Of a DNA stretch of 64,000 bases, positions 41,019 through 51,593 are shown piece by piece. This DNA is from Torulaspora globosa (taxonomy: Eukaryota > Ascomycota > Saccharomycetes > Saccharomycetales > Saccharomycetaceae): the NCBI RefSeq assembly GCF_014133895.1, contig NC_050728.1, positions 1-64,000 of the forward strand. Reading direction: 5' to 3'. The notes below the pieces were generated by a model that saw nothing but the letters and a program-made list of their open reading frames with translations, was not told where the DNA came from and made no database searches. A program made the position numbers and the translations under genes. The first letter of the stretch is position 1. Every line of letters begins with the position of its first letter.

Positions 41019-41945
41019 ATGCCAGTTTCCAGTAAACGTCGCTATTCGGAGCGTGAAGCCACCGAATCAGGTATTGCTCTGAAAAGACGATCTTTCATTC
41101 TGAGCAATCATGCCGCCACTCCAAGGAACGGTAGCTCTTTCAGCTGTTTCTCATCTACATCGGAAGATGGAGAATATGAAAAGGCAGACCATTTATTCAG
41201 CTTTCCTGGCGCTGGCGGCGTTCTGAATCCTAAACTCGTGGAAGCGGTTTCGAAGTACTCTGATTCTGATACTACGATGAAGTCGGATAAGGATTATAAT
41301 TACCAGACTGGAGATGCATGCCTGAGAAGAAAGTCTTTGTCGAGGCCAGGATCGTTCTCATGCAGTTCACGAAAATCTCAGGCGCCAAGGTCGGATTTGG
41401 TTGCCAGAGAGCGATGCTTTGACTACATCGTTCAGTCGATTGATGAAGTTTGGGCAAGATACTGTGATACAACGTCTAGTGCAGAAGCTGTTGTGTACAA
41501 TAATTTTGGTGCAAAGGCTCAAGCCGGTGTGAAGATCCCTTTATCTCGGCCGCATAAGAGTTTGAACATATCTGAGACGGAGTCAGACAACTGCACATTT
41601 GGAGGAACTGAAGAAGCTGATTCCGAAGATGAGGACGAAAGTAGTGGTTATAAATCCGAAGCAACGAATCCCACTGAATACGAGACAGATCACGGCGAAA
41701 ATCGCACGGTTTCGAATTTGCCCGACTCAGTCAAATTACAGTCTTTGAAGCACCGGCTGACGAAAGCCAAGAACGATCTGGAGTTGGTTTATGACTCGAA
41801 GCATCTGGAGAGTTCTGCATCCTTTTGGAGGCGATGGGACATGATCAAATATAGTGCGGTAGAGATGATGGAAGATGATGATGATGATGACGTCATTGAG
41901 AACGCTATAGAGGAGCTGGAACAAGGTAGGTGTTACACCTGTTGA
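41019..41945 (+). CDS. Conserved-looking protein of unknown function
   Basis: A clean 308-codon frame with a good ATG lies between PEX34 and KAR4, where S. cerevisiae chromosome III has no gene. I do not recognise the family. The N-terminal third is Ser/Arg-rich and probably disordered (RRKSLSRPGSFSCSSRKS). A compact segment follows (RERCFDYIVQSIDEVWARYC, residues about 131-150), then an acidic linker (EEADSEDEDESSGYKSE), a likely helix (LQSLKHRLTKAKNDLELVYD) and an acidic run of aspartates. It ends GRCYTC, where Cys-Tyr-Thr-Cys could serve as a CaaX-like box, though this may be chance. Codon use and length indicate a real gene. It may be an ancestral gene lost from the S. cerevisiae YCL block. 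Confidence 0.7.
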   Translation: MPVSSKRRYSEREATESGIALKRRSFILSNHAATPRNGSSFSCFSSTSEDGEYEKADHLFSFPGAGGVLNPKLVEAVSKYSDSDTTMKSDKDYNYQTGDACLRRKSLSRPGSFSCSSRKSQAPRSDLVARERCFDYIVQSIDEVWARYCDTTSSAEAVVYNNFGAKAQAGVKIPLSRPHKSLNISETESDNCTFGGTEEADSEDEDESSGYKSEATNPTEYETDHGENRTVSNLPDSVKLQSLKHRLTKAKNDLELVYDSKHLESSASFWRRWDMIKYSAVEMMEDDDDDDVIENAIEELEQGRCYTC

Positions 41946-42451
41946 AGCTTTATGATGTATGCTGTCATCTGGTTATGAACAGTGACATATAACACACAAG
42001 CTCACATCTAGCCGCATCAAAATGTTCGATATTGGGTTTTTCTATTTAATGGGAGATGTTATAGCAAGGAGTATGTTTTAAATCGATAATTTTTGTACAT
42101 TAGAATGAATAGAGCTTCGGTTGAGATTTTATTAGAAAGTCCGAATCTCCTTCTATGAGTGGCATGCGTGTGTTATGTTTCGAGCACTCTCCAACAAGCC
42201 GGTGCATTCAAGATGTGTCTTTATTTTTCTTCATCCCGATGGGTCTTCTTGTCTTCGACTCTGACGCGCGGCTGAAACTTGGTTTCACAATGGAACGGAC
42301 TATTGCCTTAGACGCCATCAAACAATTTCACTAATCAGAAATCTAGCAAAGGTACAAAAGATACTGTTTCGGAGAGAGACAGCGATTAACATAACTGAAT
42401 TACCAATTATTCCGGTTAGTTCATTAGAATACCTATCATAGTAGAGTGAAG
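41946..42451. other. Intergenic region before KAR4
   Basis: No gene is visible; it is AT-rich and should hold the KAR4 promoter. Confidence 0.45.
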
Positions 42452-43381
42452 ATGAGCAATAAAGATCGCAAAGAAAAACATGTTAGTTTCAAGCCTGCCA
42501 AAGAGTCCCACAAAAACGATTATTCGAACCATTACATTCACGTTGGATCATTACCACAGAGCCATGTCTCTAATGTCGCGAACCCGATCGAAGGCTATCC
42601 TAAGCTGGAGAAGCTGTTTCAGATGAAAAGCGAGCAGATTGCTCAATACACGACTACGCCGTTTGGCTGTAAGGTCGATATAGATCAGATGGTTCCGACT
42701 ATAAATTATTGGATCCAAAACGAGAAGCTAATTTTCGATGTGGTTATGATCGGCTGCCTAACTGATAATCAATTCATATACCCGCTGCTGACGCAGTTAG
42801 CAATTGACAAGCTGGTTTCAAAGCCAGGATTCCTGTTCATCTGGGCAAGTGCTCAGAAAATCAATGAACTCAATAGATTGGTGAACAGCGAAGGCTGGGC
42901 GAAGCAGTTCAGGAGAAGCGAAGAGCTCGTCTTCGTTCCTATCGATAAAAACTCGCCATTCTTCCCTGGACTTGAGCAAGATGACCATTCGCTGATAGAG
43001 AAAATGCAATGGCACTGTTGGATGTGCATTACTGGAACGGTCCGGAGGTCAACTGATGGCCATTTGATTCACTGTAACATTGACACGGATCTAAGCATAG
43101 AAGAAAAAGGTGCCCGCGACGGAGCTGTGCCTTCTCACTTATACAGGGTTGCAGAAAACTTCTCTACTTCTACCAGAAGGCTGCACATAATTCCTGCAAG
43201 AACAGGTACAGAAAACCCGGTTCGGTTGAGACCTGGCTGGGTCATTATGAGCCCCGACATTATGTTGGATAATTTTGTCCCAGCTAGGTACAAAAGTGAA
43301 ATTGACAAACTGGGCTATAATATACCACTTAAGAATGAGATTCAGCAATTGCGGCCAAAAAGCCCCACGCAGAAAGTATAA
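42452..43381 (+). CDS. KAR4: Kar4, MT-A70-like regulator (karyogamy and m6A complex)
   Basis: The 309-residue protein matches S. cerevisiae Kar4 (335). Kar4 acts with Ste12 on karyogamy genes in mating and with the Ime4/Mum2 methyltransferase complex in meiosis. The MT-A70 fold is visible: FDVVMIGCLTDNQFIYPLLT (first strand), then KPGFLFIWASAQKINEL, WHCWMCITGTVRRSTDGHLI and NCIDTDLSIEE-type strands, and RLHIIPARTG with RPGWVIMSP. The catalytic DPPW motif of active MT-A70 enzymes is not seen, as expected for Kar4. The start is the ATG at 42452; the frame is open 2 codons further without an ATG. SPB1 follows as in S. cerevisiae. Confidence 0.93.
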   Translation: MSNKDRKEKHVSFKPAKESHKNDYSNHYIHVGSLPQSHVSNVANPIEGYPKLEKLFQMKSEQIAQYTTTPFGCKVDIDQMVPTINYWIQNEKLIFDVVMIGCLTDNQFIYPLLTQLAIDKLVSKPGFLFIWASAQKINELNRLVNSEGWAKQFRRSEELVFVPIDKNSPFFPGLEQDDHSLIEKMQWHCWMCITGTVRRSTDGHLIHCNIDTDLSIEEKGARDGAVPSHLYRVAENFSTSTRRLHIIPARTGTENPVRLRPGWVIMSPDIMLDNFVPARYKSEIDKLGYNIPLKNEIQQLRPKSPTQKV

Positions 43382-45364
43382 CTCAAAAGTTTGACCGACG
43401 TGTAAAAATAACTAATAGCATTTGCTAACGTACGGTTGTGTCCTATTTCTTGTGTGACGTAGCTATCCTCTTTCCGAAACTGTTCCGAGGCCTGCAGAAC
43501 TTGGGAGAGCTCATTAACGACCGGAGTCCTCCATGCTGCTACTATTGGCGTGAAATGTATTGCTTCCATTAATCTCGGATGCGTAGTTTCTCTCCTTTGA
43601 TACTTCATGGTGCCTGGCAAGAGAACAAAAGATAGATACTGCTTCAGTGAAGGTGTTGAAATATTAGAGCTCTCATACTCGATTCATCGTAATGTTCTTT
43701 AGAATAATGCCTATAGCTATCAATGATCAGGAACATTATTGAAGGCTGAATCTGCAATTGCCGGCACTAGAAGAAAACGGAAAAATGAATCTCATTGCCT
43801 GAAATGCGGAGGGAAAAGATGAGATGCAGGACATCTCTGCGAAGTCTACATTTTCATTGCACAAGTCAAAAATGTGCTCTTGAATTGTCGAAGTGCGACG
43901 ATCATCATCTACCTTTAAGATACCAATAATTCAACCCGAAAAATCGGCAAGCCTCCTGCTATGAAAAGGCCTGATACCAAAAAATAACCAGATTTATTCA
44001 TTTCGAAGGCCGGTTCTGATCAACTGGCATTCTTTACCGCGTATGACTTCTACCAGCCTTTTTCATCGAAATCTTGGGTGATTGGAATACTCTAAGAAAT
44101 CAGGAGCGGTATGGGACTGATTTTGAGTGAGATCGTCAATTCTCGACCCGAAAGGCTCTAATCCGGAGTATTATATTGCTGCAATTTTTATTTTCTGCCC
44201 TAGTCAAGTTTGCTTGATGCGATTAAATTTCTAGTTGTGCTAAGAGCTTGAATTCAAGCAAAACGTAAATAATTTAGAAACCATTAAAAGAATAAAAAAA
44301 AAACCTGCCTATGTTCTACGTGAGTGTATTCTACGGTCGATCATAAATCAGAATCTTCCTTTAAATGCTATATTTTTTAATCTGAGCCATGACATTGAGG
44401 CAACCTACCGCGCATAGCTTGAAAATACGGAGAATCAGGCCATGCACTCCAGCATCAGCCTAAATGGCTGTTGTATCTGCCTTTAATTTTGTCGGCCATA
44501 GGCCGATCAGTGCTGAATCTGATAGACCTTGCTTTTCCTTTTTGGGCGATTACAATGGCAACTGACAAAAAGGCAGCGGAAGCCTGATCGGCTGGCATTC
44601 TGAGTGAATCCAAGGGCTTCTGGCGAGCGGGGCCAGCCTCTGGTTGGACGTTGGGTATCTGCAATCGTAACTCATTCTTCGCGAAGCGGCTGCCAGGGGT
44701 GTGGCCTTGGTCAAGCACCTGTTCGTGATCGTGGTGCGCCAGTGAACACGAAATCGGCGTCTTGAATTGAATATTGCCATTGCAAGGATCGCTTTCAGTA
44801 AACTCTGTGTCAAGAATTGAGCCAGTCCTAAGTCCAAGCGACTACCACTAAATCGCGAACCGCGCTAACGACAAACTTGAACAGAAATAACCAGAAGTAA
44901 TCCGGGATTTCAGAAGCTCTTGATCTTTTCTTAGTACTTGCGGTCGACTGGTCATAAAGCAGTTTCATGGGGAGCGCGAAACCAAGAGATTGTAAATATC
45001 ACAAGTGGTAATTCCAAGTCTCCGTACCAATGCCTTTTCCACTCATGCATCTCGCCAACTCTCAATCCGTCGTAGAAGATTTGCTGGAATTTCATTCTGA
45101 GGTCAGATTTGTAAAGGCAGTTGATATTCGCTTGAACTATAAAAACAGCAGGGTTTAATCATTCCTTCAACACAGCTTTCATATCTCAGTTTACTTTGAT
45201 CTGCTGCTAGACTTATGAACGAAAATATGCGCTATTCAGTTACCTCGATTGAATGCAATTAGCCGACACTGCCAGAAGTCTTGAAAGGCTTGAGCTTGTC
45301 TGGCCATCGCAGCTTTCAGTTTATATGGTTAGAAAGATCGAATCACGTGACAAGAGTTTAATAC
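43382..45364. other. Long gene-free interval KAR4-SPB1
   Basis: Two kilobases hold no convincing gene. A 92-codon minus-strand frame (43342-43620) overlaps the KAR4 3' end and is doubtful. The section from about 44450 to 44840 is visibly richer in G and C than its AT-rich neighbours and could hold a structured RNA, but I recognise none of the standard yeast snRNA or SRP RNA sequences in it. Confidence 0.4.
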
Positions 45365-45366
45365 GG

Positions 45367-45411
45367 AAAAATTTTCGAGTGATGAGGTAGCTCATCTCAT
45401 CTCATCTCATC
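45367..45411. promoter_or_regulatory. RRPE and multiple PAC cores upstream of SPB1
   Basis: AAAAATTTT (45367-45375, RRPE) is followed by GATGAG (45381-45386, PAC core) and then by four overlapping CTCATC cores, the reverse complement of GATGAG, at 45391-45411. All lie 90-135 bp before the SPB1 ATG. Confidence 0.8.
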
Positions 45412-45501
45412 TCACCACATAGTTGAAGATTCGAAAGGCCGAGCGTTAAACTAGTTTGGGTTGGCGGCTCCTTTGGAAGGCCTGATTGTTAGCTGCACAA
45501 A

Positions 45502-47994
45502 ATGGGTAAGACTCAGAAAAAAAATAGCAAAGGTCGTTTAGATAGGTACTATTACCTTGCCAAGGAGAAAGGTTACCGTGCTCGTTCTTCCTTCAAGGTG
45601 ATTCAGATCAATGAAAAATATGGTCATTTTTTAGAAAAATCGAAGGTCGTGATTGACTTGTGTGCAGCTCCTGGTTCTTGGTGTCAAGTTGCCGCAAAGT
45701 TGTGCCCAGTCAATTCGCTTATCATTGGTGTGGATATCGTGCCAATGAAGCCAATTCCCAACGTCATCACATTCCAGAGTGATATCACGACTGAAGATTG
45801 TAGATCTAAATTGCGTGGATATATGAAGACATGGAAAGCGGACACGGTCCTGCATGATGGTGCTCCCAATGTGGGTCTTGGATGGGTCCAGGACGCGTTC
45901 ACCCAGTCGCAGCTTACGCTGCAAGCTCTCAAACTGGCGGTCGAAAACCTTGTCGTGAATGGTACTTTTGTGACCAAGGTCTTTAGATCAAAGGATTACA
46001 ATAAGCTGATTTGGGTTTTCCAGCAATTATTCGATAAGGTGGAGGCCACCAAACCACCAGCATCTAGAAACGTCTCTGCAGAAATCTTTGTTGTTTGTAG
46101 AGGTTTCAAAGCTCCAAAAAGACTCGATCCTCGTCTGCTCGATCCGAAAGAAGTCTTCGAAGAGCTGCCTGGCGGTCCTCAAAACATGGAAGCTAAGGTT
46201 TATAACCCAGAGAAGAAGGAAAGAAAGAGAGGTGGTTATGAAGAAGGCGATTATTTATTGTACCATGAGGCTCCGATCATGGATTTTGTGAAAACAGAGG
46301 ACCCAATAACGATGCTGGGTACGATTAACAAGTTTACCATCGACGAGAACGATCAAGAATGGAAAATAATCAGCAAGCTGAAGCAAACGACAAATGAGTT
46401 GTATGAGTGTGTGAAAGATCTTAAGGTTCTAGGTAAAAAGGATTTTAAGATGTTGCTGAGGTGGAGAAAAGCGGCTGCCGAGATTCTAGGTTATGGAAAG
46501 GAGGAAGAAAAGCCATCGATCGAGGAAGTACCGCTTACCGAGGAGGAACAAATCGACAAGGAGTTACAACAGTTACAGGAAAAACAGCGTCTAAATCAGA
46601 AACGTGAAAAAAGGAAGAAGAATGAAATGAAGCAGAAAGAGCTTTTGAGGATGAATATGAATATGCTGACTCCTCAGGATATTGGTATCGAGGCTGCGGA
46701 AATAGGCAGGGATTCCGTGTTCAATTTGAAAACTGCTGAAAAAACTGGTATGCTAGATAAGTTAGCCAAGGGTAAGAAGAGAATTATATTCAAAGATTCT
46801 GACCAGGCACGCGACAATGATATTCATATTGAGGATGGAGCGCGCTTTACTGACAAAGACGACGGAGCGCTGGCTGATGATTTGGAATCACAGTTGGATT
46901 CCATGTATGAAAGCTACAAGATGAGCAAGGCCGAAAGGGACGCAAAATTCAGAGCCAAGCAGGCCAGAGGAGGTGATCAAGAAGATGAGTGGACCGGATT
47001 TGAAAACCCAGAAGATGAAAAGGAGGAAAAGGAAGACAGCGAAATTATAGAGGAAGAATCGGAGCTTTCTGACTCCGATGACGATGAGGCAATCAACAAT
47101 TTAATCAGCAAATTGAAAGGAAAAACTGGCGATTCAAAACTAAGTACTAAAGCCAGGATGCTGTTCAATGACCCAATTTTCGAGAATGTCACGCCAGATC
47201 TACCCAGTTCTCAACGCTCCACAGCAACAGCTGATCAGGAGGAAGCACAAGAGACCTTAGCGAGTATCACCCAAAAGAGGAGCCATGAGGAAGTGGAATC
47301 TGATAGCGAGACCGATGACGATTCCGACTTTGAAATCGTTGCCAACAGTGGTCCGGAAGACGAAACTCTCTCCGATTACGATTCTGACGAAGAAGCGAAA
47401 CAAACCAAGAAGCAAAAACATGCCAAAGATGTTGACATTGCTACTGTCGAAGCCATGACCCTAGCTCACCAGTTGGCTCTTGGTCAAAAAACAAAGCATG
47501 AATTGACGGACGAAGGTTTCAATAGGTACTCTTTCAGGGACTCAGAAAATCTGCCGGCTTGGTTTGTCGATGAAGAGAAGGAACATTCTAAGATTAATCG
47601 GCCAATAACTAAAGAGGCGGCGATTGCAATCAAACAGAAGATGAAAGCTCTGAATGCCAGGCCGATTAAAAAAGTGGCTGAAGCAAAGGCTAGAAAGAAG
47701 ATGCGTTCTCTGGCCAGACTCGAGAAGATAAAGAAGAAAGCCGGCCTAATTGTTGAGGATGGTGACAAATCTGAGAAGGACAAGGCGGATGAAATCGCTA
47801 AACTGATGCGCAAAGTTAGCAAGAAACAGAAAACAAAACCCAAGGTCACACTGGTTTACGCGACCGGCAAGAACAGAGCTTTGTCAGGTAGACCAAAAGG
47901 CATCAAAGGCAAGTATAAGATGGTTGATGGTGTCTTGAAAAACGAACAAAGAGCTTTGAGACGCATAGCCAAGAAGCACCACAAGAAGAAGTGA
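45502..47994 (+). CDS. SPB1: Spb1, 2'-O-ribose methyltransferase for 25S rRNA
   Basis: This 830-residue protein (841 in S. cerevisiae) methylates the ribosomal A-loop (G2922 in yeast 25S rRNA) in nucleolar pre-60S particles and is essential. Residues 1-230 form the FtsJ/RrmJ methyltransferase domain: SSFKVIQINEKY with a catalytic Lys near 32, the SAM-binding IDLCAAPGSWCQVAAK at 51-66, and ADTVLHDGAPNVG. The middle is charged and coiled (KELQQLQEKQRLNQKREKR) with acidic Asp/Ser clusters. The C-terminal Spb1 domain (about 640-830) includes LPAWFVDEEKEHSK and ends with a basic tail (RRIAKKHHKKK). The gene is intact. Confidence 0.98.
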   Translation: MGKTQKKNSKGRLDRYYYLAKEKGYRARSSFKVIQINEKYGHFLEKSKVVIDLCAAPGSWCQVAAKLCPVNSLIIGVDIVPMKPIPNVITFQSDITTEDCRSKLRGYMKTWKADTVLHDGAPNVGLGWVQDAFTQSQLTLQALKLAVENLVVNGTFVTKVFRSKDYNKLIWVFQQLFDKVEATKPPASRNVSAEIFVVCRGFKAPKRLDPRLLDPKEVFEELPGGPQNMEAKVYNPEKKERKRGGYEEGDYLLYHEAPIMDFVKTEDPITMLGTINKFTIDENDQEWKIISKLKQTTNELYECVKDLKVLGKKDFKMLLRWRKAAAEILGYGKEEEKPSIEEVPLTEEEQIDKELQQLQEKQRLNQKREKRKKNEMKQKELLRMNMNMLTPQDIGIEAAEIGRDSVFNLKTAEKTGMLDKLAKGKKRIIFKDSDQARDNDIHIEDGARFTDKDDGALADDLESQLDSMYESYKMSKAERDAKFRAKQARGGDQEDEWTGFENPEDEKEEKEDSEIIEEESELSDSDDDEAINNLISKLKGKTGDSKLSTKARMLFNDPIFENVTPDLPSSQRSTATADQEEAQETLASITQKRSHEEVESDSETDDDSDFEIVANSGPEDETLSDYDSDEEAKQTKKQKHAKDVDIATVEAMTLAHQLALGQKTKHELTDEGFNRYSFRDSENLPAWFVDEEKEHSKINRPITKEAAIAIKQKMKALNARPIKKVAEAKARKKMRSLARLEKIKKKAGLIVEDGDKSEKDKADEIAKLMRKVSKKQKTKPKVTLVYATGKNRALSGRPKGIKGKYKMVDGVLKNEQRALRRIAKKHHKKK

Positions 47995-48065
47995 AGTATG
48001 TTTATTGTATTTTCTTTGGTACATTAATTTGTAGAAGGTTATTGGGGCAGTTTATCATTTGGTCT

Positions 48066-49313
48066 TCATTTAGCTGTGTATCTCCCAGAACGCGGTTTCA
48101 TAGCTATCTTCAATAGAATGTAAACCAAAGAAACCAACAGGCATGTCAGCGTTACCAATTTGGTAGTTTCATAATGAACAGTGTCTGGTCTAGGAATCGT
48201 AACTTCTAGGACAGACGAAGGGAAAGCTTCAAATATGGTATTGGGCGTAAAGAACGATTCGTATCCAAGCCCTCTGGAGTAGAATGGATTCTCCATAAGA
48301 ATCTTCTCATCGGAGTCGCACGCGCGGAACAGCAAGGGAGTGAAGCGCACTGTTTTAGACTGATTACCAGCCATTGGCTCAACGTACCTAGAATGGAGAG
48401 TGATTTCATTCAGTCGCTCGGCGTCCAGTTCGAACAATGATTCTGAACCCCAAGTCTCTCCCCTTAGCTTGTACTCTGGGAGCTCCAAATCTTGAGCACC
48501 GTAGAGAAACAGAGGAGAAGACTGGAATCGGTCAACAAACAAATCTGTTGGTAGCTTCAAATGTAGAAAATACTCGCATTTCTGACTCTTGGGCGTGCTG
48601 CTTAGGTCGATCAAAATCTTGGGATGGAGGCCGACAGGCGTTTCTAGCTCTATAGTCGGGCGCTCGAGAGTCGTGGGAGAGATGTGAGCGGTTTTGTAGA
48701 AAAGAGTGGTTTTTTGACACTTATTCATCACACCATCAGGGCCCCATTTGCATCTCAGACCACTGAGATTCACGTCTATGGAGTCCCTTGTGTCTAAATA
48801 AAAGAGTCCTGCCTCGCAAGCGTCAATATCTGCTTCCTTTCTAAAAGTGATATTCTCGTTATCCCGTAGAAGACACCATTGAGCTATCTCCGTGCGATTG
48901 CCCATGAGCCTGATGTCTATATCACATTTTTCAGCATCCAACTGAGATAGAATTTTCCCAAGTTCGACCGGAACATATTCCCTGACCTTAGGAATCGTGC
49001 TATGATACGATCTGTAGAAAGGTGTCTCAAGACTTTGACTCAAAAAGCTAGCTTCTGTGCTGTAAACGTTAAATCCTGGGCTCAGCGCCGCGCTGATCAC
49101 TCTTGAGAGGCTCGAACGCTCGACAGCGCCATTGCTCCACGTTACACGCCTCAATCCCTCAATTCCCTGCTCCGCTGAATCTATAATCCACCTCTGCTGC
49201 ACCACCACATCAGGCCCTCCTTTCACCGTAAGCTCGTCATCGCTGATCTCCAACCGTTCGCCAACATCCTCAGCTTCCTGGAACACAACTGTGAAGCGAC
49301 TCTTGACACCCAT
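48066..49313 (-). CDS. PBN1: Pbn1, subunit of GPI mannosyltransferase I
   Basis: The 415-residue protein equals S. cerevisiae Pbn1 in length (416). Pbn1 (PIG-X homologue) is an ER membrane protein that stabilises Gpi14, which adds the first mannose to GPI anchors; it also helps processing of protease B. Conserved blocks are QQRWIIDS near the start, LRCKWGPDGVMNKCQK, PVGLHPKILIDL, ELPEYKLRGETWGSES and PFYSRGLGYESFF. A single membrane helix near the end (LVTLTCLLVSLVYILLKIA) precedes a short basic tail, so the bulk is lumenal. Confidence 0.96.
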   Translation of the reverse strand: MGVKSRFTVVFQEAEDVGERLEISDDELTVKGGPDVVVQQRWIIDSAEQGIEGLRRVTWSNGAVERSSLSRVISAALSPGFNVYSTEASFLSQSLETPFYRSYHSTIPKVREYVPVELGKILSQLDAEKCDIDIRLMGNRTEIAQWCLLRDNENITFRKEADIDACEAGLFYLDTRDSIDVNLSGLRCKWGPDGVMNKCQKTTLFYKTAHISPTTLERPTIELETPVGLHPKILIDLSSTPKSQKCEYFLHLKLPTDLFVDRFQSSPLFLYGAQDLELPEYKLRGETWGSESLFELDAERLNEITLHSRYVEPMAGNQSKTVRFTPLLFRACDSDEKILMENPFYSRGLGYESFFTPNTIFEAFPSSVLEVTIPRPDTVHYETTKLVTLTCLLVSLVYILLKIAMKPRSGRYTAK

Positions 49314-49779
49314 TGAAGCTCTTTGGCGCCATTCGACACCGGTCGATGATCTCAGTCATTTCACCTAGTTTAATATCCCATTTACATAAAGGGTAAGCAA
49401 ATTCTCGAACAGGAGAAAAAGGCAAACTTATAAAAGTTGATGGTAGTTAAGACTGCTAAACGACACAAAGAAGAAGTACTACTCATCGGTTGAACTGACT
49501 TGTCTGAGATTGGTGTTAAGAGCGGAAGCATATCGATTGGGAAGCTGAGAAGACTCATCTCAGTTGCACTGTTCCTCCCGATTCTTTGCAGGTACTCCTT
49601 CTACTCCAATTTGTAGCGAGAGAGCCATAGACGAAGCTGGCTGGCTCAGTATCGATCAATTCCACTTTTGTTTGAGCATAAAGAGCCCAAGATTTGGCTG
49701 GTCTCGTTATCACGGTCTTCTGCGTCCCCTCTTCAAGAAACTACACCAACTGCTTTCGCTCGTTTATTAGAGGACTCGC
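49314..49779. other. Divergent promoter region PBN1 / LRE1
   Basis: No gene visible; short plus-strand frames are shadows of composition. The interval must hold the promoters of both neighbours. Confidence 0.45.
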
Positions 49780-51306
49780 ATGACGGATGCTCAGCATATG
49801 CAAGTTACCGGCTACTTAACAGCAGACACAACGATGACTCCATTGAGAGGACGCCATCGACATAAAAGGTCGTTTGCTATCTCCGGAGACTTCGATTTCG
49901 TCAAGCAGCCGGCCGCGTTGCCTTCGTTGCCTAACAACAAGCTAGATCCATCAGATGTCCAAATTGATAGGACTGGCGGCTCGAGGGAGCCGCCCGAAAT
50001 AGTGGTTGAGCAGAAGATAGTGCCACCGGAGGCGGCAGCTGCATCATCTCCGAGTCCTCGGCTGGAGAATCCCAATGCTACAAGCCCTAGATTCTTCATA
50101 AGTGAGGAGCCACGATTTTCGTCTCCATTTCGTGGGGTACCAGATGCAATCATCAATCTGGATGACGCATTGAAAACTAAACCGAAATGTTTCAAGTCGC
50201 ATAAAAGATCAGAATCAGCTCCGGCCGATCTGGCTGTTTTACTGAATGCGAAGACCGTCTCTCACTCAAGTCAGATGATAGAAGAGGAAGATGACGATGG
50301 CGATGAGACTGAGGAGGACCATAACTCGCAGATTAACTTTGGGGTGCCTGATGTTGCTGAGGGGGGCAACAAATCTACTTTGCTATCACCATTACGGCCT
50401 ATGTCTCCGTCTCCGGCAGCACATCTGCAGGAATTAACTTTGGACGGTTCGCCTGTGCGTTGGAACAGGGACAGTCGAGCTGACAACTACAATTCTTTGA
50501 AAATCAATAGACAAAAGCAAAGATATTACCAATACACAAAAAAACTACCCATCGCAAATGCAGGCATACAACCTCAAACGCTGAGGGAGAAAGAGTCTTC
50601 GACTTCCCTTTCTTCTGCATGTTTAAAAACTCCCCTCTCATCATTCCAAACTCCGTCAAGACAAGCTTCGACGCCTTCAACGCCGCTCTCCGCTGGCTTC
50701 AGTAACAACAATGATCAGTTTGAAAACAACAGCGGACTAACCAGTCCTTTCAGATCCCGCCAGATGCATTCAAGTATGCGTAACGCAGCCAACTCAAGTT
50801 TCGGATATGAGCCAAAGGTCTATGAGATGCCTCATGGCAGAGCGAACTCTGATTCAGTTTCTTCAAGAGATGATAAAACTCTTTACAAGAACGAGATGTC
50901 ACTCACGGACGGTTGCGACGTGACGGACGATGACAACAATGGTAGCGAGAATGACGGAGAGAAAGCCAACATGTTATCAATTTCTAAAGAATTGCTTTTT
51001 GGGCAGCCTGGCGACACAGTCGATTTGTCTTCCATATCATCGTCAGTCAAAGAAACCTTTACTAACTATAAAAGCTCGAGCAACGAGGTTCTGTCGCCAG
51101 TAAGGCTCGATACGAACGATGACAGCGAGCCTTTGTCTTCTGCAAATGATACCCCTGAGTCTCGAAGCGTGAGCGATACCCTTCTTGTCGTGCAGAAGAC
51201 ACGGAAAGAAAAGCGCAAAGTAAAGTCCAAACTAAACGTTCTTTTCATGAACATTTTCAGATACACTAACAATTATGAACGAGGAGCCAACGAAAAAAAG
51301 GCTTAA
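49780..51306 (+). CDS. Lre1/Hlr1, Cbk1 pathway and cell-wall regulator
   Basis: The 508-residue, Ser/Pro-rich and largely disordered protein corresponds to the single pre-duplication ancestor of S. cerevisiae LRE1 (YCL051W) and HLR1 (YDR528W). Lre1 inhibits the Cbk1-Mob2 kinase, and both paralogues affect cell-wall integrity and PKA-related phenotypes. The family block RGRHRHKRSFAISGDFDF is at residues 24-41. A second conserved segment is SPVRWNRDSRADNYNSLKIN, followed by KQRYYQYTKKLP. The first block includes an HxRxxS/T-like sequence (HRHKRSF) of the kind Cbk1 recognises. Position between PBN1 and QCR7/APA supports the assignment. Confidence 0.9.
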   Translation: MTDAQHMQVTGYLTADTTMTPLRGRHRHKRSFAISGDFDFVKQPAALPSLPNNKLDPSDVQIDRTGGSREPPEIVVEQKIVPPEAAAASSPSPRLENPNATSPRFFISEEPRFSSPFRGVPDAIINLDDALKTKPKCFKSHKRSESAPADLAVLLNAKTVSHSSQMIEEEDDDGDETEEDHNSQINFGVPDVAEGGNKSTLLSPLRPMSPSPAAHLQELTLDGSPVRWNRDSRADNYNSLKINRQKQRYYQYTKKLPIANAGIQPQTLREKESSTSLSSACLKTPLSSFQTPSRQASTPSTPLSAGFSNNNDQFENNSGLTSPFRSRQMHSSMRNAANSSFGYEPKVYEMPHGRANSDSVSSRDDKTLYKNEMSLTDGCDVTDDDNNGSENDGEKANMLSISKELLFGQPGDTVDLSSISSSVKETFTNYKSSSNEVLSPVRLDTNDDSEPLSSANDTPESRSVSDTLLVVQKTRKEKRKVKSKLNVLFMNIFRYTNNYERGANEKKA

Positions 51307-51593
51307 GCTAAACCTTCATTATACCGAAACAGAATAAACTGCCTGCATTGAACACGTCATATTTATCTAACAAGTTGTAATTTTATTTACTAATTCCGTT
51401 TAACACATTGTAGATGATAACATCCGAGTACCTTCACACTTAATGGTTGGGAATAATAAATATACGTAATATATTGCAAGAATAATTATCCTAAAGACAG
51501 GCACAACTAGTACCTCCATTTAACTTGTCGTTCTCTCCTGATCAAAATGCTCTTTTGGCCATGCTTTTCTTTATTCTAAACTCATCTGTCAGC

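Noticed and set aside
43342..43620. 92-codon minus-strand frame after KAR4
   Set aside because: Overlaps the KAR4 3' end, no recognised domain, and no clear promoter; not strong enough to call.
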